A stretch of DNA of 64,000 bases from Acanthornis magna. Its lineage: Eukaryota > Chordata > Aves > Passeriformes > Acanthizidae. The first letter of the stretch is position 1. Every line of letters begins with the position of its first letter. Shown here in pieces: positions 28,279 through 37,892 of this stretch. The stretch is taken from contig JAWUZG010001148.1 in NCBI GenBank assembly GCA_036785705.1, positions 26,916 through 90,915 of the forward strand, read 5' to 3'. The position numbers were made by a program, and so were the translations under genes. Under the pieces are notes generated by a model. The model had not been told where the DNA came from and made no database searches. It worked only from the letters and a program-made list of their open reading frames with translations.

Positions 28279-30885
28279 TCAAAAGGCGGAGTATCGCGCC
28301 CGCTCCCCGTAGGGATCCCGCTCGAAGCGCTGCAAGTCGTAGAGGGACGCCCGGGCCACCGAGGAGACGGGCGACAGCTGCCCACGTTCGTACGTGTACG
28401 CCTCTCCGACGGTGCTGGCCGCGGCGGCCGTGCGGCGCAGGGGGCTCCTGTCCCGGGTGTAATACGTGGAGGACGCGGCGGCGGCCGCGGCGGTGGCGGC
28501 GGCGGCGGCGACGGCAGCCGCCGCGCCCGGGGTGGGCAGCAGCGCTCGGTCGTACGCGTCTAAGGTGGTGGGGATGCGGCCGGCCATGGCCGTGGTGGCG
28601 GCCATGGCCGAGGACTGGACCTGGGAGTACTGGGCGTACTGGGAGTACTGGGCCATGGTCTGCTCCGCGTAGGCGTCGTACGCCGAGGCCGTGGCGTAGG
28701 AGCGGACGCGGTAGCGCTTGTAGTAGTCGGCCATCCCGCCGTAGGCCTCATCGTAATACACCGTCTCCCCATAGCCCGCGGTGTAGGGAGTGCGCACGGC
28801 TCCGTACTGCTCGTTATAGGCCTCGGCAAAGTCCGCCACTTGCCCCGGGCGATCGACCGGGCACTCCTTAGACCAGTGCCCCTCCTTCCCGCAGCGGTAG
28901 CAGCCGCTCTTGTCTCCCATCCCGGGCGCCGTCCGCAGCCGGCTGGTGGACAGCTGCACGCGCATCCGCTTGCCTTGGGGAGAGGGAGACCTGGCATCAC
29001 CCCCTGGCACCGCGCCCTGCCCGCCCCCAGAGCCTCGGGCATCAGGCTGTGGGATCCCCCAGAACCAGCCCGGCATAAGCATCAGGCCATGGGATTCCCC
29101 AAATCTGATCCTGGCACTGGCACAAGGCCATGGAGTCCTCCAGAGCCACCTCCAGCACTGGCATCAGGTCATGTGGTCAGCCAGAGTCACACCTAGCAGC
29201 AGTACCAGGACACACAGACCCCCAGAGCCACCCCTGCACTGGCAGTGTGATGGTCACACAGGCCTGGCACCACACTGCAGGGTGGGTCCTCAGGGACCAT
29301 CAGCAAGCTGCCACAGGACCCCTCAGTGTCACCCTGGCACCACTGAAGCCACCAGAGTCACCCCAGCACTGTAAGGTCCCCCAGAGCTGGTATCAGCATC
29401 ACACCATGGAGTCACCCAGAACTGTCCCTGGCACTGCCACCACTCCTTGGGGACCCCCAAGAGTCACCTTTGGCACCGTTGGATGTTCCCTGGGAAGAGG
29501 CTGTGAACTGAGGCACAACAAAGGGCCTGGGGACCTGTGGCCCAGCCAGGTGAGGGACACTCGGGGACATGGCAGAAGGTGATGACCCCCAGGCTTTGGG
29601 CCCAGCCAGATGAGGGACATTTGGGGACACGGCAGGAGCCAACAAACCCCAGAATTTCCTGTACACAGACCAACTTAAAAGTCCAAAGGCTCCTTTGTTT
29701 GGGGTCCCTGTCAGAAGCACAAACTCCAGCTGTTATTTTGGTATTTAATTATTTAATTATCGCACCAAGATTTCATTATTTCAGGGATTAGGACATCTGA
29801 GACTGTGATGGGAAACCTGCGCTGGAGCCGGCGGTCCATGGGATCCCCCAGAAGTGGCACCAGAACCACAGCAGAGGGATCCTGAGAGTCCCCCCAAGAG
29901 GTGGCACCAGCCCAGGGGACCACCGAGAGTCAGCCCTGGCACCACTGAGGGCAGGGAACCACAGGAACCACCTGGGTGGGGTCCAACCCCCCAGACATGG
30001 GGGGGTCCCTGCAGTTCCAGGCAGGAGCTGGGGTTCAGAGGAGCCACGCCAGCAGCCCCCAGACACAACACTGGCTCCCGTCCCCTTTTCCGGATATTGC
30101 CCTGTTTCCCCCCAAATTCCAGCAGCACAGGGACACCACCCGTCCCACGAGGAGTTCCCAGGGATGGAACTCGGCCAGTTTGGGGCAAATCCTCCAGAAT
30201 TCCTACAAACCTGGCACTGCAGAGCCGCTCTGCCTCGACACAGAGCCACTGGGGTGCCCCCAGCCCTGACACTGAACAAGGGCACGGGGACAGCACTTGG
30301 CACCATCAACTCCCAAGAGCCAAATTCTGGTGCTCCAGGACGAGAAAAGGCTGGAAACGGCCCCAAATGTCGCACCAACCAACCAGTGACGCCCGGAATT
30401 GGCCAAATAATCCCCAGAGCAGAATCTCCCTGTGCCCCAGCTCAGCCCAGCACTCCCTGAGCCTTCAGCTCACCTTGAAACTCCGTGTTGTCTAGCCCCC
30501 GGATGGCCTCCACGGCATCCTCAGCCCGCTCCATGTGCACAAAGGCGTAGTCCTTGACGATGTCGCACTCGATGACGGGGCCATACTCCTCGAACTTGGC
30601 GCGCAGCTCGAGGTTGGTGCACGTGGGGCTGATGTTGCCCACGTGCAGCTTGGTGGAGGCCTTGCTCTTGTTCTTGCTGGCCTCCACGTTGATGCAGACG
30701 CCGTGCAGCTTGTGGTGGTGCAGGTTGCGAATGGCGTCCTCGGCCGCCGTCTTGTCCTCGATGTGCACGAAGCCGTAGTTCTTGATGATGTCGCACTCCA
30801 GCACCTTCCCGTACTGCTCGAACAGGGAGCGGATCTCCTGCTCCGTCGCCTCCCGCGGCAGGTTCCCGATGAACAGCTTCACCAT
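28279..30885 (-). CDS. RBM4: RBM4 copy A, RNA-binding motif protein 4
   Basis: Coding exons 30885-30474 and 28973-28279, phase 1 junction, 368 residues (human 364). Two RRMs: the first from [20 protein letters not shown] with RNP1 YGFVHIED, the second from [19 protein letters not shown] with RNP1 [13 protein letters not shown] zinc knuckle [15 protein letters not shown] follows. The Ala- and Tyr-rich tail includes a long poly-Ala block encoded by GCC/GCG repeats, then [11 protein letters not shown] and RYSAF. Known role: alternative splicing and translational control in nuclear speckles and stress granules. It differs from copy B by only four bases in the first exon, all silent. The last 20 or so residues differ ([12 protein letters not shown] here). 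The ATG follows a CTTAG acceptor, and the 5' UTR exon lies near 31378-31425. The poly-Ala antisense frames are shadows. Confidence 0.96.
29040..29470 (-). repeat. Degenerate GGCATCAGGCCATGG repeat, RBM4 copy A intron
   Basis: Blocks with CCAGAGCCACC, TGGCACTGGCATCAGG and CATGGGATCCCCCAGA recur every 45-60 bp and again near 29840-29960. It is old and diverged compared with other arrays in the window. The rest of the intron (to 30473) shows nothing gene-like. Confidence 0.55.
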
Positions 30886-31377
30886 GGCGACCCACCTAAG
30901 GGGTGGGAGGGAAGGGGGGGCTTGGTGAGACCCTCCCCAGACCATCACCGGCCTCGCTGAGGGGTCGGAGCCGCTCCGGGCAGAGAGAAGGTTCTCCCCA
31001 CTCCCGCCGGCTGATTCCGGGTGGGAGCGCCCCCCCGAAAAACGGAGCAGAGGGCGGGGGCGCCCCTCAGGGCACCCTGAGGCTGAGACCTCCCGGGCCC
31101 GGGATCTTCACAAAGAATGTGAAAAGTTTCAGGACCCGGCAAGTCCCGAGCGAAGCCTCAGCCCCTATTGTGCTCCGCAACCTCCCACGCCATGCAGGGG
31201 GACCCAGGTCTCCGCCAGACCTCACCACGCTCCGATCCCGGATCAGGACCCCCCTCAAGTCCCCTTCCCAAGGCTCCGGGACCCCGTCCCGTCCGCCCCC
31301 CAGAGATCAGGGCCCCAGCGCGGCCCCAGGCCCCTCCCGGTTCCCTCCGTGTCCCCCCGGGGCCCCCCAAGTCTCAC

Positions 31378-31995
31378 CGCGCCACCCCCCCACACCGGCA
31401 ATCGATGACGGCAACAAAATGGCGATGGCCGCCTCACGCGGGGCCCCGCCCACTGCGCGCGCTGATTGGCCGGGAGCGGAGAAAGGACGAGATGCGATTG
31501 GCTAATGAGTGGCGAGGCCCCGCCCAGCGGCGGCCCGGATAGCGTCGGGAACAAAGTGCTCCCGCCCTCGCGGCGGCCAATCGGGAGCGGCGGCGCGCCG
31601 GAAATGATGAGCGAGGCGGGACCTTCAGGGCACGTGACTGCAGTGCTGGCCAATAGGAGCGCGGGGGAGGGGCGTGGCCTGGCGGCGCCGTGGAGCCTGG
31701 AGGGTCCGACCCGGGGGGGGCCGAGACCGACCGGGACCGGGACAGGGCGCAACCGCCCCCATCAGCATCGGGATCGATTGGAACAGGACAGGGACCGACC
31801 ATCCCCACCGGAAACGACCGGCACAGGGACAAGGACCGGCCGCCCCCACCAGGGTCTCGCGGGCACCGGAACGCGGCTGCGGCCGGGACTGGCAGGGCCT
31901 GGCCCCGCCCCTCTATTTATCGGTTGCTCACCTCAAAGATTAACCACGCCTCTTTTCGGGGGCCACGCCCATCCCCGCGGTAGCTCCGCCCCGCC
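31378..31995. promoter_or_regulatory. Divergent CpG-island promoter between RBM4 copy A (-) and the HARBI1-like gene (+)
   Basis: Contains ATTGG at 31465-31469 and 31497-31501, CCAAT at 31577-31581 and 31650-31654, and CACGTG at 31631-31636. A YY1-type CAAAATGGCGAT at 31415-31426 sits at the RBM4 5' end. The noncoding RBM4 exon appears to end at a minus-strand GTGAGAC donor at 31377. The two start codons are about 1.1 kb apart. Confidence 0.7.
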
Positions 31996-33820
31996 ATGTC
32001 CCACGCCGTGTTGCTGCTGCGGCGTCTCCGGGAGCGGCACCGGGACCGGGACCGGGACCTGACCCTGAACCGGGACCTGAACCTTAACCGGGATCAGAAC
32101 CGGGACTTGCACCGGGACAGCGATGAGGACCAGGACTGGGACCGGGACCAGCACGAGGAGGGGGATCAGGACCATGACTGGGACCAGGACCAACACCGGG
32201 AGCAGGATCAGGACCATGACTGGGACCGGGAGCAGCACGGGGAGCGGGATCGGGACCGCAATCAGGACTGGGCTCAGAACCAGCACCACGACCGGGACTA
32301 CAATTCTCCTTCCCCACCCACACCCCCAGCCAGGGGGTCTCTCCCCGCGACCTCCGCTTCTCCCTCCACCTCGTCCCCGTCCCCCCGCCGCGGCCGCCGC
32401 CGCCGCCGCCCGTACCCGGCTCAGCGCATTTACCGTGTCCGCTGCTCCTTCCTGGAGCTGAGCGAGGAGCAGGCGCTGCGGCGCTGCCGCCTGGACCGGG
32501 CAGCCATCGCGGCTCTGTGCCGGGAGCTGGGCGCCGACCTGCAGAGCCTCACGGGCCGCAGCCACGCACTGCCCGTGGCCGTCAAAGTCACCTCGGCCTT
32601 GGCCTTCCTGGCCTCGGGCTCCTTCCAGACAGCGTCGCGCCTCAGCACGGGCATCAGCCAGTCGGCCATGTCCAACTGCCTGGCGCAGTTCCTGGCGGCA
32701 CTGCAGCGGCGGGCGCCCCGTTATATCGCCTTCCCCTCTCCGCCCGCGCCCCCCGGGGACCCCCCGGCGCTGCCCGGGGTGCTGGGCTTGGTGGGCGCCA
32801 TGCACGTGGCGCTGCGGGCGCCGGCCGACAACGAGCCCTTGTTCCGTAACGCCGCCAACTTCCACTCCATGAACATGCAGGTGGTGTGCGACCGCCACGG
32901 CGCCATCACCAACGTCGTGGCCAAGTTCCCGGGGTCGTGTCCCAACGCTGCCGTGCTCGAGAATTCGGCCCTGGCGCGGCTCATGGAGGGGACCAGGCCG
33001 GAGGGGGTCTGGCTGCTGGGTGAGGGGGTTTGGGGGGGTCCCAGAGGGGGAACAATCCCGGGGAACTCGGCCCTGGTGTGGTTCATGGAGGGGATGAGGA
33101 CTGAGGGGGGCTAGCTGCTGGGTGAGGGGGTCTGGGAATTGGGGGGGACCCTGGGGGTCTCAGGTATATGGGGGTGACTGTGGGGTTATTCCAGTGGCCT
33201 GGGGGTGACCCTGGTGCTCTGGGGGTGACTCTGGAGTGACCCTGGTGCTCTGGGGGTGGTTTAAAGGTCTCTCTACACCCCCAAACCCTTTTCCCCCTGC
33301 AGGGGACTGCACGTACCTGCTGAAGCCTGGGGTTAACCCGTACATCTGGGGTGGTTTGGGGGTAACCCTGGTGGTCTGGGGGTAGTTTAGGGGTCTCCCT
33401 ACACCCCCCAACCCTTTTCCCCCCGCAGGGGACCGCACGTACCCGCTGAAGCCGTGGCTGCTGACGCCGATCTCGGGCCCGCGGGGCCCGGCCGAGCTCC
33501 GCTACAACGCCCTCCATGCACGGACCCTCGACCCCCTGCGCCGCACCCTGGGGCTGCTGCGCCGCCGCTTCCGCTGCCTGGCGGGCGGGGGGCTGCAGTA
33601 CAGCCCCCCCAAGGTCTGCCAGATCTTCCTGGCCTGCTGCATCCTGCACAACATCGCCCTGCGCCGCCGCGTCCCCCTCGAGCCCCCCGAGGGGCTTCCG
33701 CCCGCCCCGGGGCACCCCGAGCCCCCCCCGCCGCCCCCACCGCCCCCCGGGCCGGGGTCCCGCGAAGGACGGGCAGTGCGGGCCAGGGTGGTGCAGCAGG
33801 TCAAGGAGGGGCTGGGCTGA
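31996..33820 (+). CDS. HARBI1-like domesticated Harbinger transposase protein, catalytically dead
   Basis: Exons 31996-33019 and 33429-33820, phase 1 junction, 471 residues. Residues 10-100 are an Arg/Asp/Gln/His repeat (RDRDRD, DWDQDQH, NRD), then a Ser/Pro linker and a basic RRGRRRRR. The HARBI1/DDE_4 core follows: VTSALAFLASGSFQTASRLS and GISQSAMSNCLAQFLAAL (helix-turn-helix-like), then GLVGAMHVALRAP, NFHSMNMQVVCD, VVAKFPGSCPNAAVLENS, AELRYNALHARTLDPLRR and FLACCILHNIAL. In active HARBI1 relatives these blocks read roughly IDCTHV, HDSRVF and VERTFG. Here the three acidic residues are Gly, Asn and Arg. A long intact frame, a GC-rich promoter and no terminal inverted repeats indicate a host gene rather than a live element. 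It is probably not the HARBI1 orthologue, so no symbol is given. The start is the first ATG after the promoter. Confidence 0.88.
33020..33428 (+). repeat. HARBI1-like gene intron with copies of both flanking exon edges
   Basis: 33060-33130 repeats the end of exon 1 including the donor (AACTCGGCCCTGGTGTGG, then an in-frame TAG before the copied GGTGAGG). 33296-33335 repeats the acceptor and start of exon 2 (CTGCAGGGGACTGCACGTAC). Both copies are diverged from the true edges at 33019 and 33429. Confidence 0.85.
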
Positions 33821-33829
33821 GGGTTGGGG

Positions 33830-34330
33830 CGGTGTTGAGTCCTTGGGGGGATGCTGAGCCCTGATTTAGGGGGGGTTCTGAACTCTTGGAGGAGGTTGAG
33901 CTCCAATTTGGGGGGTGCTGAGCTCTTAGGGGGGGGTCATGAACCCTGGTTTGGGGGGCTCTTTGTCCTTTGGAGGGGGTTGAGCCCCAATTTGGGGAGT
34001 GCTGAGCTCTTAGGGGGGTCATGAACCCTGGTTTGGGGGGGGCTCTGTGTCCTTTGGAGGGGGTTGAGCCCCAATTTGGGGGGTTCTGAGCTCTTAGGGG
34101 GGGTCATGAACCCTGGTTTGGGGGGGGCTCTGTGTCCTTTGGAGGGGGCTGATCCCCAATTTCAGGGGCCTCTGGACTCCTGGGGGGAAGATGATCCTCT
34201 GGGGGGGTTCCTGATCCCCAATATGGGGGAGCCTGAGTATCCTTGGGAGGGCTGAGCCTCAATATGGGGGGGGCTCTGTGTCCTTGGGGGGGGGTCTGTC
34301 AATCTGGGGGGGTTCCTGCCCCCCACCATC
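33830..34330 (+). repeat. Tandem repeat in the 3' UTR of the HARBI1-like gene
   Basis: Units of about 100 bp contain TTGAGCCCCAATTTGGGG, GCTGAGCTCTTAGGGGG, TCATGAACCCTGGTTTGG and CTCTGTGTCCTTTGGAGG. Three near copies occur, then decay. Confidence 0.85.
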
Positions 34331-34376
34331 GATCCCGTTTTGATTCCCCAACCATGTCCGTGCTCGGTTTGGGCCA

Positions 34377-34382
34377 AATAAA
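34377..34382 (+). terminator. Polyadenylation signal of the HARBI1-like gene
   Basis: AATAAA about 560 bases after the stop codon, the first canonical plus-strand signal downstream. Confidence 0.7.
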
Positions 34383-34389
34383 CTCGGAT

Positions 34390-34915
34390 TTTTCAACTCT
34401 CTATTGCCCCGCAGCGTTTTGGGAATGCTGGGGATGGGTCGGGGGGGCCTTTAGGGATGAGGAGGGGCTCCGGGTTAGGGACAGCAGTCACTTTTGGGGT
34501 CTCAGGGCTGGTGGTGGAGGCTCCCAAAACGCTCCCCGGGGATTTTGGTGGTCCTTGGGGTATCCCCGACAGCTGCACAGCCCCAGTCCCCCCACAGGGA
34601 AACCCAGTATTTTCCCGCAAAACATCTCCAAAATTCCATTTCATCCCACGGGACCCTCCCTTTCCCACTTTCGGGTTCCCAAAAACCCCCGAAACCCTCT
34701 AAACCCTCCCGAACTCCCCAAATCCCCCGGGTCCCCCCAAATTCCGTCTTCGGGTCCCTTCCAGACCTCGCGCCGTTGCCATGACGACAGAACGCCGGAA
34801 GTGGCCCTATCACCAAACTCTTCCCCCACGGTGTGGCCGTTTCCGGTCCCACACCAGAACGGGTCCGGCGCGCAACAGTGACGCGCGAGCGGTTCCGGGG
34901 TCAGAGTCCACGGCC
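34390..34915 (+). promoter_or_regulatory. Intergenic stretch and CCS promoter
   Basis: The first 350 bases show nothing recognisable. The last 150 contain an ETS-type CCGGAAGTG (34795-34803) and CpG-rich sequence leading to the CCS ATG at 34916. No TATA box is seen. Confidence 0.5.
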
Positions 34916-37520
34916 ATGGCGTCGCCGGAGGCCGCCGGGAGCAGCTGCCGGGTCGGGACCCCCGGGACGGGAGGAGGGTCGGGACCGGGGAGGGACGGAG
35001 GGCTTGGGGAGCCGGGGAAGGGGGGACGGAGGGGCTCGGGGGGTCAGGGAACGGAGGACGGGCGGTTTAGGGGTGCAGCGCTCTGGTCTTGGGGAGTTCT
35101 GGGCGTGCAAGATCGCTTCCGCAGCAATTTTGGGGGTGCAGGACCATTCCCAGGGGGGTTTTGGAGGTTCATAGCCGCATGAAAAGCACTTTTGGGGGTG
35201 CTGAACCCCTCGCGGGGGCTTTAGGGATTCATATCCTCATGAACAACAGTTTTGGGAGTGCAGGATCCCTTCCTCAGCACTTTCCGGATCCCTCCCAAGG
35301 CAGTTCTGGGGGTTCAGATCTCCCTTTCCCTCCAGTTTTGGGGTGTTTTCCCCCGTTTCCCCCCATTTTTGAGGTGCTGACGCCCGTTTTTCCCCCAGCT
35401 CGAGTTCGCAGTGCAGATGAGCTGCCAAGGCTGTGCCGATTCCGTGCGGGCAGCGCTGGACGCCGCCCCCGGTGAGCCCCCCGACCCCCCCAGAGCCCGG
35501 GGACCCCCTCCAGGGTTTTGGGGGATCCCCGACACCCTCCGTGTGCCCCCCCAGACGTGAAGCTGCTGGAGCTGCGGCCCCAGGAGCAATCGGTGCTGGT
35601 GGAGACGACAGCGGCGGCCGAGCGAGTGCGGGAGCTGCTGGAGAATTCGGGGTGCAGGGCCGTGCTCAAGGGCATGGGGGGCTCCTCCGAGGGTGAGAGA
35701 GGCTTGAGGGGGTCCCGGGGGGGGGGGTCCTGGAGGGGTTTGGGGGTGTCCTGGGGGGGTTTGGGAGGTGCCAGAGGGGTTTGGGTGCTGCTGTGTCTCA
35801 CCACAATCAGGGTTTTGGGGGTGCTGGGTTGTGCTCAAGGGCATGGGGGGCTCCCCTGGAGGTCAGAGGGGCTTGGAGAGGATTTTGGGGAGGTTCTGGA
35901 GAGGTTTAAGGGGTCAGAAAAGTGTTTGGGGGGTCACAAAGGGGTTGGGGGTTCACAGTGGAGTTTTGGGAGGAAACAATGGGATTTGGTGAGTCGGGGG
36001 GATCCTGGGGAGTGGTTGGGGGGGTTCTGGAGTATTTGTGGGGGTCACAGAGGGGTTTTGGTGGTCCTGGTGCTGTTTTGGGGTCCTTGGGGGGATTTTG
36101 GTGTCCCTGGCTGGGGTTTAGGGTCAGTTTTGGGGAGATGTTTTGGGGTCCCCGTTGTTGTTTTTGTGCCGGGGGGGTTTTGGGGGTGCCAGACCCTGAT
36201 GTGTCCCCCCCAGTTCCCCCCGGGGGGGCAGCAGTGGCAGCACTGGGGGGTCCCGGGGGGGTCCGGGGACTCGTCCGGTTCCTGCAGCTCTCGCCCAGCC
36301 GCTGCCTTGTGGATGGGGCCCTGTCCGGGCTCCCCCCGGGCCCCCACGGCCTCCACATCCACGAATTCGGCGACCTCTCGGACCCCTGTAACAGGTAAAG
36401 GGGGCGGGGGGGCTTCGAGGGGGGACGTGGAGGGTGTGGGGACCCCAATTTCACCCCCCATGTCCTGTTCCCCCCCCCAAACAGCTGCGGGGGCCACTTT
36501 GACCCTGATGGGGAGACTCACGGAGGACCCCAGGACCAGCACAGGGTGAGCTGGGGGGTCTTGGGGGGGGGATATTGGGGATTTGAGGGTTCTAAGAGAG
36601 GATTGAGGGGGAACATGGGGGGTTGGGGGGGGTATGAGGAGTTTTGGGGAGGGTTTGAGGTTTTTTTGGAAGAGGTTTCTGGAGGGTTTGGGGTTGATTA
36701 GGGGATTGGGGGCAATGATGGGATTGGGGGACGGTTTTGGGGAGACTTTGGGGGGTTTCAGGAGGCTTTGGGGGGTCTCTGTGGGGCTGGGGTGGGCTCT
36801 GTGGGTTTTGGGGGTTTCTTTGGGGTTAGGGGTAGCTCTGTGAGTTTTGGGGGGCTCCTGGACCCCAATACCCCCCAAGCACGCCGGGGACCTGGGGAAC
36901 ATCTGGGCAGATGCCGAGGGCCGAGCGCAGTTCCGGATTGAGGACACGCGACTGAAGGTGGGAATTGGGGGTCTGGGGGGTTCGGGGGGGGGGGTCCCCC
37001 CATCCCAGGGCTGCACCCCACAGCTGGTGGGGGGGATCTGACCCCAGCTGAGGGGGTCCAGACTATGCCCCATCACTGGGGAGGGTCTGACCCCAATTCT
37101 ACAGCTGGGGTGGGGTTCTATGCCCCATAATTGGGGGGGGGGGGTTTCTGACCCCCCCCTTAATTTCCTCCTCCTCAGGTCTGGGACATCATCGGCCGCT
37201 CTGTGGTGGTGGCTGAGGGCGAGGATGATTTGGGCCGGGGGTCCCACCCACTGTCCCGTGTCACCGGCAACTCGGGGCCGGGGTGAGTGCTGGGGGGCTC
37301 GCGGGGGTATTTGGGGAGGGGTTTTTGGGGCGTTATCTCTCCTGACCCCCACTGTGTCCCCAGGCTGGCCTGTGGTGTGGTGGCCCGCGCAGCCGGGCTC
37401 TTCCAGAACCCCAAACGCGTCTGTTCCTGCGACGGCATCACCCTCTGGGAAGAGCGGGACCGGAGCCACGGCACACCCCCGGGGATCCCCGCCCAGGAGA
37501 CCCCAAGCTCCCACCTCTAG
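34916..37520 (+). CDS. CCS: CCS, copper chaperone for superoxide dismutase, 8 coding exons
   Basis: Exons: 34916-34951, 35399-35471, 35555-35692, 36214-36394, 36485-36545, 36880-36957, 37179-37282, 37364-37520. Phases are continuous, giving 275 residues (human 274). Domain I (Atx1-like) carries the MxCxxC copper site as MSCQGC at about residues 19-24. Domain II resembles Cu/Zn SOD: HGLHIHEFGDLSDPCNSC, GGHFDPDGETHGGPQDQH, GDLGNIWADAEGRA, VWDIIGRSVVVAEGEDDL, with the zinc-site His residues and structural Cys retained. Domain III has the CxC motif as VCSCDG. It delivers Cu+ to SOD1 and forms its disulfide in cytosol and mitochondrial intermembrane space (family knowledge). The start is at the ATG in CCATGGC. 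Exon 1 has a weak GTCGGG donor. Intron 3 has a copy of the exon 3 end near 35831-35876. Confidence 0.96.
36546..36860 (+). repeat. G-rich degenerate repeat, CCS intron 5
   Basis: GGGGTTTTGGGGAGG and GGTTTGGGGTTGATTAGGGG type blocks fill most of the intron. Antisense proline-rich frames here are shadows. Confidence 0.55.
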
Positions 37521-37536
37521 GAGCCCCCCGGGACCG

Positions 37537-37542
37537 AATAAA
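37537..37542 (+). terminator. CCS polyadenylation signal
   Basis: AATAAA 17 bases after the CCS stop codon, giving a very short 3' UTR. The RBM14 promoter begins immediately downstream. Confidence 0.88.
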
Positions 37543-37599
37543 CGCCCCTCGCTCTGCAGCCACTGCGAGTCTGGGGGTGCGACCCCCGAAATGCGGCGG

Positions 37600-37892
37600 C
37601 TCCTTTAAAGGGGGGCGTGGCTAGGGCGGTCCGGAGAACATGAAGGCGTGGCCTGAGGGGAGGTGGGTGGGGCTAACAGGGCGGGAAAAGAGTGGGCGGG
37701 GCGTGCTCGCGGGCGGTGCACACGGCACACTGCGCAGGCGCACTGAGGCGGGGCGGTGCGCACGGCACGCAGGCGCGCTGCGCACGGCACCGCCCCCGCC
37801 GCTCTCAGGAGCCGCCGCCATTTTGAAGCTGCCGCCGCCGCTGCCGGTCCAGTTCCCGCTCCGCTCCCCCCCCCCCACCGATCCCCGCCGCG
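37600..37892 (+). promoter_or_regulatory. RBM14 promoter with NRF1 and YY1 sites
   Basis: TGCGCAGGCGCA (37731-37742) is a near-perfect NRF1 palindrome, and further GTGCGCAC and GCTGCGCAC half-sites follow. GCCGCCATTTTG (37814-37825) is a YY1 element, probably close to the transcription start, 70 bases before the ATG. Confidence 0.7.

Noticed and set aside
28466..28672. Poly-Ala plus-strand frame antisense to RBM4 (also 45040-45246)
   Set aside because: Shadow of the poly-Ala coding block of RBM4 on the other strand; present in both copies only because the copies are near identical.
31996..33820. Active Harbinger transposon copy
   Set aside because: No terminal inverted repeats, no target duplication, no partner MYB-like gene, an intron, and the catalytic acids are lost.
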